Assembly: GCA_017525245.1 (NCBI GenBank) | Contig: JAFXTE010000054.1 | Coordinates: forward strand, 1-39,324 | Origin: Bacteroidales bacterium | GTDB lineage: Bacteria; Bacteroidota; Bacteroidia; Bacteroidales; WCHB1-69 | Length of the DNA: 39,324 nucleotides | Direction of reading: 5' to 3' | Shown: positions 1 through 9,600 of the stretch, piece after piece | How the letters are laid out: every line of letters begins with the position of its first letter | How positions within the stretch are numbered: position 1 is the stretch's first letter | Position numbers and translations under genes: made by a program | Notes under the pieces: generated by a model | What the model was told of the DNA's origin: nothing | Database searches by the model: none | The model's input: the letters and a program-made list of their open reading frames with translations, nothing else

Positions 1-309
1 TAAACAGTTCCCGCATTCGCAAGCCGGACAGGAAAAGTGGAGCTGACAATCAAATCTGCCAAATACAGAATAAGCATTTAATTAACATATACTTAGAGCG
101 TTAGCTTTTATTCTCGCAACAGAAATTTCGCCAAAATTTATCCGTAGAATAAAAACCAAAAGCAATAAAAGATAACCACCGCCACGGCGTGGGTTTATCT
201 TGTTTTTGGTTTAGGTGTTTGGCGACACCTCTGTTGCGGACAAGTGGCCCGCGCCACTTATTTGAAATCGACAACCCAATCATTCATCAGCAACAGAAAT
301 TTCGCCAAA
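1..309. other. Gene-free left edge with hairpins and repeats
   Basis: No convincing gene is visible. Two plus-strand frames stay open from the edge for a short distance (one to a TGA at 44-46, one to a TAG near 102-115), so the last codons of an upstream gene may lie here, but I cannot choose between them. The stretch holds a long imperfect inverted repeat (153-212), a 6-bp hairpin AGGTGT/ACACCT near 213-228, a perfect 7-bp hairpin AAGTGGC-CCGC-GCCACTT at 242-259, and both copies of a 22-bp direct repeat. No TAnnTTTG promoter was found in front of mod. Confidence 0.6.
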
Positions 310-311
310 AT
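116..311 (+). repeat. 22-bp direct repeat pair flanking the mod upstream region
   Basis: An identical 22-bp sequence beginning GCAACAGAAATTTCGCC occurs at 116-137 and at 290-311. The second copy ends inside the mod start codon (ATG 310-312). A 9-bp inverted copy of its beginning, TCTGTTGCG, lies at 230-238. The repeats enclose the hairpins of this region. They could be footprints of a recombination or small-element insertion that set the current left end of the restriction locus. Confidence 0.75.
153..212. terminator. Long imperfect inverted repeat, probable bidirectional terminator
   Basis: The arms 153-183 and 186-212 pair over most of their length, with GATAA..CCGCC facing GGCG..TTATC at the core and AAACCAAAA facing TTTTTGGTTT at the base. 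The base is A-rich on one side and T-rich on the other, so the fold would act as a terminator in either direction. It probably separates the upstream transcription unit from the restriction-modification genes. Confidence 0.5.
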
Positions 312-2076
312 GACTGTACACGAAGAGGAACTCCTGCGCCGTATCCGGGAGTTGGAAATAAAGAACGGCTACTTGAACCAACAGCTCAAGGAACATCGCT
401 ACGGCCTCACCTGGATTGATGTGCCCGAAGCATTTGAAAAAGCCTCCGAAAACAAAATCCCTGTCTTGGAGGAGGTGAAGGAGAAATCGTTCACCGATGG
501 CAGCGAGAAGCCCACACACATCTTGATTGAGGGCGACAACTACCACGCGCTCACCTGCCTGCAATACACGCACAAGGGAAAAATCGACGTCATCTACATC
601 GATCCGCCCTACAACACGGGCAGCGACGGATTCACCTACAAGGACAAGCGCATCCTCACGGAATATCCCGACGGCACGCCCGTACCCAAAGACCATCCAT
701 TACGCCACAGCTACTGGCTTTCGTTTATGCAGAAACGCCTCGAATTAGCTAAAAATCTGCTGAGCGAGGACGGAGTGATTTTTATTTCCATTGATGATAA
801 CGAGCAAGCGAATCTGAAACTGCTGTGTGATATGGTGTTTGGAGAAAAGAATTTCGTAGCAACATATTTTTGGAAAAGAACAAGTACGCCGCCAGCTTTA
901 TCATATAAAGTAAGAAAGAAATTAGAGTTTGTCCTCTGCTATCAGAGAAGAGATGTTCAACAAAGAACTTTTGCCCAGGGTTATGTTGATGGTGGTGATG
1001 TGCCTTTGTTGAACTCTGATAATCCTTTGGGAACCCTAATGTTTCCTAAGGGTTCTGTACGTTTTGGAATAGAAGACGGTATTTATTCATTTAATAAAAG
1101 GCATAAAATTCATTTGTTGGACGATGTGATTGTTCGAAATGGGACAAACGTGAACGATTTTCGAGCTAGTGGGCATTTTAAATGGGGGCAAACCAATTTG
1201 TTGGAAGAAATAAATAATGGAACATATTTTTTGATTAAATCGAAACAGTTTTCCCCGCGTTTTCAAAAAGCGACAAAATCAACAAAAGTTCCTTCAAATA
1301 TTATTGATGATGAGGTTGGCGTTGGAACAAATGAAGATGCAAAAAAAGAACTTGAGTTAGTTGACTTAGATGGTGATTTCGATTATGCCAAACCAACATC
1401 TTTGGTGTCATTTCTCGCAAAGATGCCCTTTTGGGATAATCCTAATATAACTATCCTCGACTTCTTCGCCGGTTCTGGCACCACATTGCATGCCACATTG
1501 AAGCTCAACGAAGAGGATGGTGGCAGGAGACAGTGCATCATGGTGCAGCAGAATGAGGGCGAAAAGCACATCTGCGAGGAGGTGACCTACGAGCGCAACC
1601 GGCGTGTAATGCAAGGCTACACCAACGCCAAAGGAGAACAAGTCGCCGGTTTAGGCGGATCTCTGAAATACTACAAAACGGCCTTCACGGGTACAGGCAA
1701 CCCTAATCGTGACCCCATCATGCTTCCGTCCGATGAAGACCGTATCTCCTTGGCGCAAAACGCCGGAGTGTTGGTTTCGTTGGCGGAAAACACGCTCTAC
1801 GAAACCGAGAAGGACGCTTTCTTCCAAATCTTCACTGACAATCATGGTAAATTTTCTGCAATTTATTTGCAAGAGAATCTTTCCCATTTTGAAACTTTTA
1901 AACAGAAGGTTGAGAAACTGAACGGTCAGGTGGCCGTTTACATCTTCAGCTGGGGCAGTACCCCCGATGCCGAAAGCAGTTTCCGTCATCTGCCCAATGT
2001 CAACGTGAAAGCCTACCCCAACGCCATATTGGACGCCTATAAACGTGCCTTGCAACAAATCGAAAGCCAAAAATAA
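310..2076 (+). CDS. mod: Type III restriction-modification DNA methyltransferase (Mod)
   Basis: A 588-residue adenine-specific DNA methyltransferase, the modification and target-recognition subunit of a type III restriction-modification system; it methylates one strand of an asymmetric site using S-adenosylmethionine. The catalytic DPPY is at residues 98-101 and the SAM-binding FAGSG motif at about 386-390. This DPPY-before-FxGxG order is that of beta-class methyltransferases such as EcoP15I Mod. The region between them is the target recognition domain. ATG 310 is chosen because the protein then begins MTVHEEELLRRIREL, a typical helical start; a GTG at 244 would add 22 residues read from the repeat region. 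The codons from about 770 to 1430 are AT-rich (sampled 60-base lines 25-38% GC) against about 52% in the 541-600 line, suggesting an exchanged recognition domain. The res gene follows after 18 bases, so the two are surely one operon. Confidence 0.95.
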   Translation: MTVHEEELLRRIRELEIKNGYLNQQLKEHRYGLTWIDVPEAFEKASENKIPVLEEVKEKSFTDGSEKPTHILIEGDNYHALTCLQYTHKGKIDVIYIDPPYNTGSDGFTYKDKRILTEYPDGTPVPKDHPLRHSYWLSFMQKRLELAKNLLSEDGVIFISIDDNEQANLKLLCDMVFGEKNFVATYFWKRTSTPPALSYKVRKKLEFVLCYQRRDVQQRTFAQGYVDGGDVPLLNSDNPLGTLMFPKGSVRFGIEDGIYSFNKRHKIHLLDDVIVRNGTNVNDFRASGHFKWGQTNLLEEINNGTYFLIKSKQFSPRFQKATKSTKVPSNIIDDEVGVGTNEDAKKELELVDLDGDFDYAKPTSLVSFLAKMPFWDNPNITILDFFAGSGTTLHATLKLNEEDGGRRQCIMVQQNEGEKHICEEVTYERNRRVMQGYTNAKGEQVAGLGGSLKYYKTAFTGTGNPNRDPIMLPSDEDRISLAQNAGVLVSLAENTLYETEKDAFFQIFTDNHGKFSAIYLQENLSHFETFKQKVEKLNGQVAVYIFSWGSTPDAESSFRHLPNVNVKAYPNAILDAYKRALQQIESQK

Positions 2077-2094
2077 CCTTAAAACAGTCAAAAA

Positions 2095-4485
2095 ATGAAT
2101 CCATATACCTTTCAAGCAAACGCAATAGAAAAGCTTCTTTGCAAATTCAAACAACTTTGGGCATCGCCACACCATCCCGCACAACTGGTGTTCAAATCGC
2201 CCACGGGTAGTGGCAAAACCTTCATGATGGCGAATTTCATCAGCCAGCTCGTCAACCAACCCGATTGGCAACACGATGTGGCTTTCGTTTGGATTACATT
2301 CAGCGATGATTTGGCCATGCAGAGCCGCGACAAATTCCATAACTTCTTCTTCCCGAACAACTACTGCAGAATGCTCACCGTGGCAGATTTCAGCGACGGT
2401 ATCCTGCAAAAGAACGACATTCTGTTCATGAACTGGCAGAAGTTAGTTTCCAGAAATGCAAAGGACAGAGTCTTGCGTCGTCCGGATGACATTCAACTTT
2501 ATAAGGAGATCGGCTATTATTTCGAGGACTTAGTGGAAAATACGGCTGCCGCTGGTCGACAAATCGTGCTCATCATTGATGAAAGTCACACTCACGTGAG
2601 TGATTTGGCGAAGCAAAAAGTTATCAAACCTCTAAATCCCAAAATTATCATCAAAGTTTCTGCTACGCCGTTTAAAGATAGAGCTGAATTGGGAGACTTT
2701 CTTTGTGACGTTAAAGCAAAAAAAGCAGCATTGGTGGAAGTGGAACACGAAGATGTGGTTGCCGAAGGTCTGATCAAGGAAAAAATCCTTTTCCAAACGG
2801 AAGATGATGTGAAACAATTTCAAGGCCGTGACCAAGATGAAATGTTGCTGGAAATGGCCATCAAAAAACGAAATGAGCTCGTAGATGAATACAAGAAACA
2901 CAATCTGAACATCAATCCATTGGTTCTGATACAGTTGCCCAACGACGATCATAAATTATTGGAACAAGGTTTTCCGACCAAAGAAGAAATTGTAACGCAA
3001 TTTCTTAGAAACAAAGGGATTCCTGACGATCGTATTTCAAGTTGGTTCGATGACAAAAAACCGGATCCTTACATTGCAGTGAATGACAGGGCGATAGACT
3101 TTATGTTATTCAAGCAAGCGGCTGGAACTGGGTGGGACTGTCCGCGCGCACATGTGTTGGTGATGTTCCGCGAAATCGGTAGCAACACCTTTTACACGCA
3201 GACCTTGGGTAGAATTCTGCGCATTCCCGAGCCGAAACGCATCCATCCGATTCACTCTCCGTTACTTAAAACTGGATTCGTTTATACGAACTACTCACGC
3301 AACCAAATCGGCATTCCCGACCAATCCACTACAAACAAGCCGTTTATTTTCATCTCCAATCTAAAATACAGTAAGATAACTTTTCCCGATTGCTTGCAAA
3401 CCGACTTCGAATCACGTGTAGATTATGGCGACTTGGCCGATTCTAACGAATTCCAGAAGTCTATGGTCCAAACCTTTAACAAATTCTTTGGGATAGACAT
3501 GGATACCGACATGTACCACGTGTGCCAAAAGAAAGTAGCGGCAAAAGGCATTGACATGAACCCCGTCATTAGCAATTCCATCATGACGGATGTGGAAATT
3601 CGCGATATTGACGCTATCGGCGATCATTTATCCGATGGAAATGATTTGGAAAATGAAACCTCTGAAAATGATTTGGAAAAGATTTTCACCATGTATTGCA
3701 TGAAAGTGTTGGCCGAACAAACATCCAATGACGCAAAGATTTCCAACATAGCCCGTTCCTGGAGTCCATTGAAATCAGCGTTGCGCGTATGGATGCGCAG
3801 TACTGTCAATCCAAACACAATCATTTGCTACAAAGTGTTTATCGCCGACATCCGAAAAGGAGCAAACAGCGTGTTCCAGAAAGCCATCACACAGTCGTTA
3901 ATCGACTATCGTCCTATCTTGAATAGCATATTAGTTACCCGCGCCAAAAAAAGCGGTACCTCCAACCCTTTCAAGATTCAAGATTCGTACAGTTTCACCG
4001 ACGATTACGAAGAACTGACTCTGCCAAGCGATGCTTGTGTGATCACCCCGTTTTACATTCAAAAGAATTTTAACGGTCGGAAAAACGAGGAAGATTTCAT
4101 CATGTTCATAGATCCGAACCAAAACATCAAATGGTGGTTTAAAAATGGGGATTATGGTCAAGAATATCTGGCTTTCAGGTATTTCAACTCAACAGAAAAC
4201 AAATACGCGCTTTTTTACCCCGATTGGCTGATTCAGATGAAAGACGGACGCATCGGTATCTTCGACACGAAAGGAGGTATCACGGCCACCGACTCGGCGG
4301 TGAAAGACAAGGCGGAGGCGCTGGCCAAGCGTATCGCTGACATGAACACGGCATTGGGAGAGGACAAATTCTTCGGGGGCATTGTCATCTTCGAAAACGG
4401 TCAATGGTACTGTAATGACGCCCAAGTTTACCACTACCGGAAAGGCGATTTAACCGGGTGGAAAAACATGGCGGGAATGCTTTAG
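2095..4485 (+). CDS. res: Type III restriction endonuclease helicase/nuclease subunit (Res)
   Basis: A 796-residue restriction subunit that, with Mod, hydrolyses ATP to communicate along DNA between two head-to-head unmethylated sites and then cuts. The superfamily 2 helicase core shows Walker A SPTGSGKT with K41, the Walker B box DESH at 162-165 and motif III SAT at 189-191. A helicase C-lobe motif TLGRILRIPEP follows. Near the C terminus the nuclease signature is PD (D710), then D724-T-K726, a PD-x13-DxK arrangement typical of type III Res nuclease domains. The length is shorter than EcoP15I Res (about 970 residues) but all visible motifs are intact, so the system looks functional. It ends just before a strong terminator. 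Confidence 0.95.
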   Translation: MNPYTFQANAIEKLLCKFKQLWASPHHPAQLVFKSPTGSGKTFMMANFISQLVNQPDWQHDVAFVWITFSDDLAMQSRDKFHNFFFPNNYCRMLTVADFSDGILQKNDILFMNWQKLVSRNAKDRVLRRPDDIQLYKEIGYYFEDLVENTAAAGRQIVLIIDESHTHVSDLAKQKVIKPLNPKIIIKVSATPFKDRAELGDFLCDVKAKKAALVEVEHEDVVAEGLIKEKILFQTEDDVKQFQGRDQDEMLLEMAIKKRNELVDEYKKHNLNINPLVLIQLPNDDHKLLEQGFPTKEEIVTQFLRNKGIPDDRISSWFDDKKPDPYIAVNDRAIDFMLFKQAAGTGWDCPRAHVLVMFREIGSNTFYTQTLGRILRIPEPKRIHPIHSPLLKTGFVYTNYSRNQIGIPDQSTTNKPFIFISNLKYSKITFPDCLQTDFESRVDYGDLADSNEFQKSMVQTFNKFFGIDMDTDMYHVCQKKVAAKGIDMNPVISNSIMTDVEIRDIDAIGDHLSDGNDLENETSENDLEKIFTMYCMKVLAEQTSNDAKISNIARSWSPLKSALRVWMRSTVNPNTIICYKVFIADIRKGANSVFQKAITQSLIDYRPILNSILVTRAKKSGTSNPFKIQDSYSFTDDYEELTLPSDACVITPFYIQKNFNGRKNEEDFIMFIDPNQNIKWWFKNGDYGQEYLAFRYFNSTENKYALFYPDWLIQMKDGRIGIFDTKGGITATDSAVKDKAEALAKRIADMNTALGEDKFFGGIVIFENGQWYCNDAQVYHYRKGDLTGWKNMAGML

Positions 4486-4508
4486 ACACCCTTGCTTCTT
4501 ATAATCTC

Positions 4509-4543
4509 GTGCCCGCAGTCCAACATCTTGCGGGCACTTTTTT
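4509..4543 (+). terminator. Rho-independent terminator after res
   Basis: A perfect 9-bp stem GTGCCCGCA (4509-4517) and TGCGGGCAC (4529-4537) is followed directly by six T residues. It lies 23 bases past the res stop and ends the mod-res operon. Confidence 0.9.
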
Positions 4544-4566
4544 CCCCTTCTTTCAAGCATTGCAGC

Positions 4567-4623
4567 GAGAACGACTCCGTGGAGTCGGCGGTGATGTTGC
4601 CGAGGGTGCATCTGCAGAGGTGA
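4567..4623 (+). repeat. Dispersed 57-bp repeat, copy A
   Basis: This stretch matches 11441-11497 at 50 of 57 positions. Read in phase it would encode ENDSVESAVMLPRVHLQR and a stop, against ENDTVESAVMLPRVQLHR in the helicase. Similarity stops abruptly at the first GAG codon, so this is a shared repeat and not a leftover of a second helicase gene. Confidence 0.8.
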
Positions 4624-4900
4624 TGTTTCTCCTCGTTCGAGCCGTAGCGCATCCACAAGGGCATGATGAGTCGGAACGCGACTAACCGCGTCAGCGGTTG
4701 TATATCTGTAGCCCAATGCGGGCGATGTTCCCATTTTTTCGAGAGAAGGTCCGGACGCGGAGTTCGCGGCGCGGGAAAAAGGTGCGGACGAAGGGATTGG
4801 ATGGCTCACTGCGAAACGGGTATCTGTCGCGGAGTGTTGACCACGCAGGACTTTCCGACAACCACCCCTTCCACAGGATGGGGCGAATAAAACAGTGAAG

Positions 4901-4928
4901 TTGTGAAAAGGTAAAAATCGTATCTTTG
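4901..4928 (+). promoter_or_regulatory. Bacteroidota-type promoter of the DUF1703 gene
   Basis: The -7 box TATCTTTG at 4921-4928 matches TAnnTTTG and a TTG at 4901-4903 may serve as the -33 element. The start codon follows 20 bases after the box, implying a very short leader. Confidence 0.75.
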
Positions 4929-4948
4929 CCGCGTCAAAACCGTCCGCT

Positions 4949-6541
4949 ATGAACAACGCCCGCAAATACCCCGTCGGAATCCAGACCTTTGAGAGGCTGA
5001 GAAAAGAGAACTACCTCTACATCGACAAGACAGACCTGGTATGGAAGATGACCAAGGAAAGCCCCTTCGTCTTCCTCAGCCGTCCCCGTCGGTTCGGCAA
5101 GTCTTTGCTGACCACCACATTAGACTCCTACTTCAAAGGACAGAAGGAACTCTTCGAAGGACTGAAAATCATGGATTTGGAGACGGAGTGGGAGCAATTC
5201 CCCGTCATCCACGTGGATCTGAGCGTCGCGAAAGCGGAGACAACGGTGGAAGGACTTCGCAATGTGCTGTTCAGACTGCTGAATCCTTACAAGGATGAGT
5301 ACGGTGAGGGGGCGTATGAGGGCTCCCCAGGCGGTCTGTTCAGCGGTCTCATCCACCGCGCCTACAAGCAGACCGGCAAGCAGGTGGCCGTCATCATCGA
5401 CGAATACGACGCTCCGCTGTTGGACAAACTGCACATACCCGAGACTTTGGAGGCCTTCCGCAACGTGATGCAGGAATTCTTCATCCAGCTTAAGGCGAAC
5501 GAGGCTCTGATCCGTTTCTGCTTCATCACCGGCATCACCAAATTCAGCCAGCTCAGCATCTTCTCCACCATCAACAACCTCACCAATATCTCGATGGATG
5601 CCAAGTACGCGGCCATTTGCGGCATCACCGAGGAGGAGCTCTCCACTGACATGGTCCCCGACATCGCCATGCTGGCCGAAAAGTACGAATGCACCCCCGA
5701 GGAGATGCACAACAAACTGAAAAAACAGTACGATGGCTACCGCTTCGCCAAGAAATCCCCCGACATCTACAACCCGTTCAGCTTGCTTAAGTGCTTCAAC
5801 CAACGGGACATCGCCAACTACTGGTTCGAGAGCGGCACGCCCACCTTCCTCATCCGCCAGATGCAGCATTTCCGCACCGACATCACCACGCTGGAGCGCA
5901 TCGAAGCCTCGGCGACCGCCTTCGACCGCCCCCCGGAGGCCATGAACACCGCCTTGCCGCTGCTCTACCAAACCGGCTACCTCACCATCAAGGAGTACGA
6001 CCGGGAGTCCAACTCCTATATCCTGTCCATCCCGAACAACGAGGTCCGCACAGGATTCATTGACGGGCTGATCCCCACCTACGTCGGGCTGGACGGAAGC
6101 TACGTGCAGGATGGCTTCGCCCTGAAGTTCTGGCGCGCCCTGAGAAAGCGCGACATCGACCTCGCCATGAAGGAGATGAAGGCCTACTTCGCCGAGCTGC
6201 CCTACGTGGAGGGCTTCCAAAAGAAGTTGGAGGAGGTGAAAAACTATGAGGGGTTCTACGAATGGTCGCTGTACCTGATCTTCTCGATGCTCAACGTCTA
6301 TGTACAAACGCAAGTCAAGTGCGCGGGCGGCCGCACCGACGTTGTGATGGAGATGCCCGACACCACCTACGTCCTCGAACTCAAGGCGAACGGCACGGCG
6401 CAGGAGGCCTTGGACCAGATCAACAGCAAGAACTATGCCCTGCCCTACGAGACCGAAGGCCGCCAGGTCGTGAAGGTCGGCGTGGCGTTCGAACGGGAGA
6501 CGATGACGGTGGGAGAATACAAGGTAGCGGCGGAATGTTGA
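4949..6541 (+). CDS. DUF1703-type AAA-ATPase fused to a PD-(D/E)XK nuclease-like domain
   Basis: A 530-residue protein of the AAA-ATPase_like (DUF1703) family, which is often present in many copies in Bacteroidota and whose role is not settled. The start reads YPVGIQTFERLRKENYLYID, the usual family opening. The atypical P-loop SRPRRFGKS has its lysine at residue 51, and the Walker B-like VIIDEYD has its acids at 151-154. The C-terminal nuclease fold shows D464 and E477-L-K479, a D-x12-ExK pattern of PD-(D/E)XK enzymes. The codon use is noticeably GC-rich. It has its own promoter and stands alone between the restriction genes and the RecQ-UvrD protein, which fits a DNA-processing or defence role, but that is inference. 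Confidence 0.9.
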   Translation: MNNARKYPVGIQTFERLRKENYLYIDKTDLVWKMTKESPFVFLSRPRRFGKSLLTTTLDSYFKGQKELFEGLKIMDLETEWEQFPVIHVDLSVAKAETTVEGLRNVLFRLLNPYKDEYGEGAYEGSPGGLFSGLIHRAYKQTGKQVAVIIDEYDAPLLDKLHIPETLEAFRNVMQEFFIQLKANEALIRFCFITGITKFSQLSIFSTINNLTNISMDAKYAAICGITEEELSTDMVPDIAMLAEKYECTPEEMHNKLKKQYDGYRFAKKSPDIYNPFSLLKCFNQRDIANYWFESGTPTFLIRQMQHFRTDITTLERIEASATAFDRPPEAMNTALPLLYQTGYLTIKEYDRESNSYILSIPNNEVRTGFIDGLIPTYVGLDGSYVQDGFALKFWRALRKRDIDLAMKEMKAYFAELPYVEGFQKKLEEVKNYEGFYEWSLYLIFSMLNVYVQTQVKCAGGRTDVVMEMPDTTYVLELKANGTAQEALDQINSKNYALPYETEGRQVVKVGVAFERETMTVGEYKVAAEC

Positions 6542-6597
6542 CCTATTAACCCATTAACCCATTAACCACTAACCCATAACCCGAATACCCATTAACC
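6541..6597. repeat. Degenerate CCATTAAC tandem repeat
   Basis: The spacer between the DUF1703 and helicase genes is built from imperfect copies of CCATTAAC and variants (CCACTAAC, CCCATAAC). It is one of a series of short-unit spacers in this window. Confidence 0.75.
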
Positions 6598-6607
6598 GAA
6601 AAAAATG

Positions 6608-6615
6608 TACTTTTG
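6608..6615 (+). promoter_or_regulatory. Promoter -7 box of the RecQ-UvrD gene
   Basis: TACTTTTG matches TAnnTTTG and lies 31 bases before the chosen ATG at 6647. Confidence 0.7.
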
Positions 6616-6646
6616 CGCCGTGTAATGATTTTGTGCGCAGAAGCCC

Positions 6647-9600
6647 ATGCCCAGCATCCAGGAATACCTGAACCGAATACGACATTCTTTCTCGCCATCG
6701 GCGGAGAAGAACCATGTCGTCGCTTTTATCGACACAGAAGTCTCCTCCGACGGCCGAAGAATTTGTGATTATGGGGCTTTCATCGAACCGGAAGAGAAAC
6801 TCCACACAACCTCGAAGGACGAATTCGCGAAGTTCATCCGCAACGCCGAATACCTTTGCGGACACAACATCCTCCACCATGACCTCAAATTCCTATCCGG
6901 CATTCCCGACCTCAAACGGAAAAAAGCCATCGACACGCTGTACCTCTCCCCTCTCCTTTTTCCACGGCGGCCTTACCACAAACTCCTGAAAGACGACAAG
7001 TTGCAGGTGGAGGAGATGAACAACCCGCTCAATGACAGTCTGAAAGCACGCGACCTTTTTTACGATGAAATCTCCGCTTTCAACAATCTGCCCAAACAAT
7101 TACAGTCCATCTATCACAAGCTGCTGCACAAACGAGAGGAATTCAATGGATTTTTTGACTATACCGGTTTCGAGGAGGCTTCAACCGACTTGGTTGGATT
7201 GATTCAGACGCAATTCAAAGGGTTGATCTGCGACCATTTGGACATCTTGCATCATATCACAGAACACCCGACAGAGTTGGCATACGCCCTCGCCCTTATC
7301 CACTGCGGCGACAGCTTCTCTATCACGCCACCGTGGGTGCTTCACCAATTCCCAGTCGTCGAGCATGTCTTGAAAGTGCTTTGCGACACCCCATGCCACC
7401 AATCGTGTTCCTACTGTGAGGAACGTTTAGACATCCACAAGAACCTGCAATCCGTTTTCGGATATAACGAGTTCCGAACCTTCGACGGCGAGCCGATGCA
7501 GGAGAAAGCGGTACAGGCGGCGGTGGACGGTAAATCGCTGCTCACCATCTTCCCTACCGGCGGCGGCAAGTCGTTGACCTTCCAACTTCCGGCCATCATG
7601 GCGGGACGGAACGAACACGGTCTCACTATGGTCATCTCGCCGCTACAGTCGCTGATGAAGGACCAGGTCGATAATCTTGCGGACAAAGGGATCACCGAGG
7701 CGGTCACCATCAACGGACTGCTGGACCCCATCTCGCGCACGAACGCTTTCGAAAGGGTTGCCGACGGCAGTGCCTCCATACTCTATATCGCACCGGAGAT
7801 GCTGCGTTCCAAAACCCTTGAAAAACTGCTCCTTTCCCGCAATATGGTGCGTTTCGTCATCGACGAGGCACACTGTTTTTCCGCATGGGGCCACGACTTC
7901 CGCGTGGATTACCTCTACATCGGCGACTTCATCCGGAAACTGCAGGAGACAAAGGGCAACCGCGTGACCATTCCTGTTTCCTGTTTCACCGCCACTGCCA
8001 AGCAGAAGGTCATTTCCGACATCCGCGACTATTTCCAACGGAAGTTGGGATTGGAGCTCGAACTGTTTGCCTCCACAGCTGCGAGGACCAACCTGCGCTA
8101 TTCCGTCATCCATGCAGAAACGGAAGATGAGAAATACGACTATCTGCGCAAGCTGCTGACCTCTAACGACTCCCCGACCATCATCTACGTCTCGCGCACG
8201 CGAAAGACGAGAGAGATTGCCGAAAAGCTGACCAAAGACGGTTTTCCCGCGCTGCCCTTCAACGGCAAAATGGATCCCAACGACAAAATCGCCAACCAAA
8301 ACGCCTTCATGGACAACCAGGTGCGAGCCATCGTGGCAACATCCGCATTCGGCATGGGAGTAGATAAAAAGGACGTGGGCATGGTGATCCACTACGACAT
8401 TTCCGACTCGTTGGAGAATTACGTGCAGGAGGCCGGACGTGCCGGGCGTGACCCGAAACTCAACGCCCAATGCTACATCCTGTTCAGCGACCACGATTTG
8501 GACAAACATTTCATCCTTCTAAACCAGACAAAACTGAGTATCAGCGAAATACAGCAAGTCTGGAAAGCCATCAAAGATCTCACACGGCAACGAAAGTCGG
8601 TGAGTTGCTCCGCTTTGGAAATTGCACGCCAGGCGGGTTGGAACGACGAAGTGGCAGACATCGAAACCCGTGTGCGCACTGCGGTTGCAGCGTTGGAGGA
8701 GGCCGGTTACGTCAGCCGAGGCAACAACGTGCCCCGCGTTTTCGCCACGGGCATCTTAGTCAAAAACATGGAGGAAGCACGACAGCGCATCGAACACTCT
8801 TCGCTGTTCTCCCATGACGAACAGACCCAAGCCATCCGCATCATCAAATCCTTGATTTCCAACAAATACAAGGCGAATGCGGGCTCAGTGGAAGCCGAAT
8901 CCCGCGTGGACTATTTGGCAGATATGTTGGGCATGACTAAAGCCGAGGTCATCCAAGCGGTGAGTCTGATGCGACAAGAGGGAATCTTGGCCGACTCCCG
9001 CGATATGACTGCGCTAATCCACAAAACCGACAACGAAAAGAAATCCCTCAAACGGTTCGAGTCATTCGCCAAACTTGAGCAGTTCCTATTGGCAATGGTC
9101 ATTTCACGGGACAACGAAATCGAAATCTCATATAAAGAGCTGAACGAAAGTGCCTTAAAGGCCGACATTCAAGATTCGACCATACGTAACATCCGCACCA
9201 TTCTTTATTTTCTGAGCATCAAATCCTACATCAAGAAAAAAGAGAATATCGAAAAAGGCCTGGTTCGTTTTTCGTTGAGCCGAGACATCAACGCTATTTC
9301 AAAGAAAAACGACCTTCGCATCGACCTTTGCAGGTTCATTATCGAAAAACTTTACACCTTGCCGACCACGGAATCCGAAAACGATCCCAATGAGTTCAGA
9401 TTAGTACAATTCTCGGTCACGGAAATCCAAAAGCAGTTTGCCGAACAGATCAGGATGAACACTTCCGAAAAACCATGTACCATCGGCGATGTGGAGGAAG
9501 CGCTGCTCTACCTCAGCAAAATAGGGGCGCTCAAATTGGAAGGCGGATTCATGGTGATATACAACGCCATGCAGATCCACCGCCTGACCGACATGAAATA

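Larger units (their letters stand above)
4486..4948. other. Gene-free spacer with dispersed-repeat material
   Basis: After the res terminator this 463-base spacer has no convincing gene; reading frames of 60-171 codons on both strands have no recognisable product. It holds a copy of the dispersed repeat also found at the 3' end of the helicase gene (4567-4623), a near-palindrome CGACTCCGTGGAGTCG at 4572-4587, a hairpin AACCGC-GTCA-GCGGTT at 4684-4699, and a promoter at the right end. The rest looks like decayed or non-coding repeat DNA. Confidence 0.6.

Noticed and set aside
1338-1348. A7 tract in mod as a phase-variation switch
   Set aside because: A run of seven A is common in AT-rich DNA and is too short on its own to claim slippage control.
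4450-4965. 171-codon minus-strand frame between res and the DUF1703 gene
   Set aside because: It overlaps the res terminator and the dispersed repeat and has arginine/histidine-rich shadow-like composition.
5120-6313. 397-codon open frame on the minus strand opposite the DUF1703 gene
   Set aside because: The plus-strand protein has clear ATPase and nuclease motifs; the antisense reading has none.
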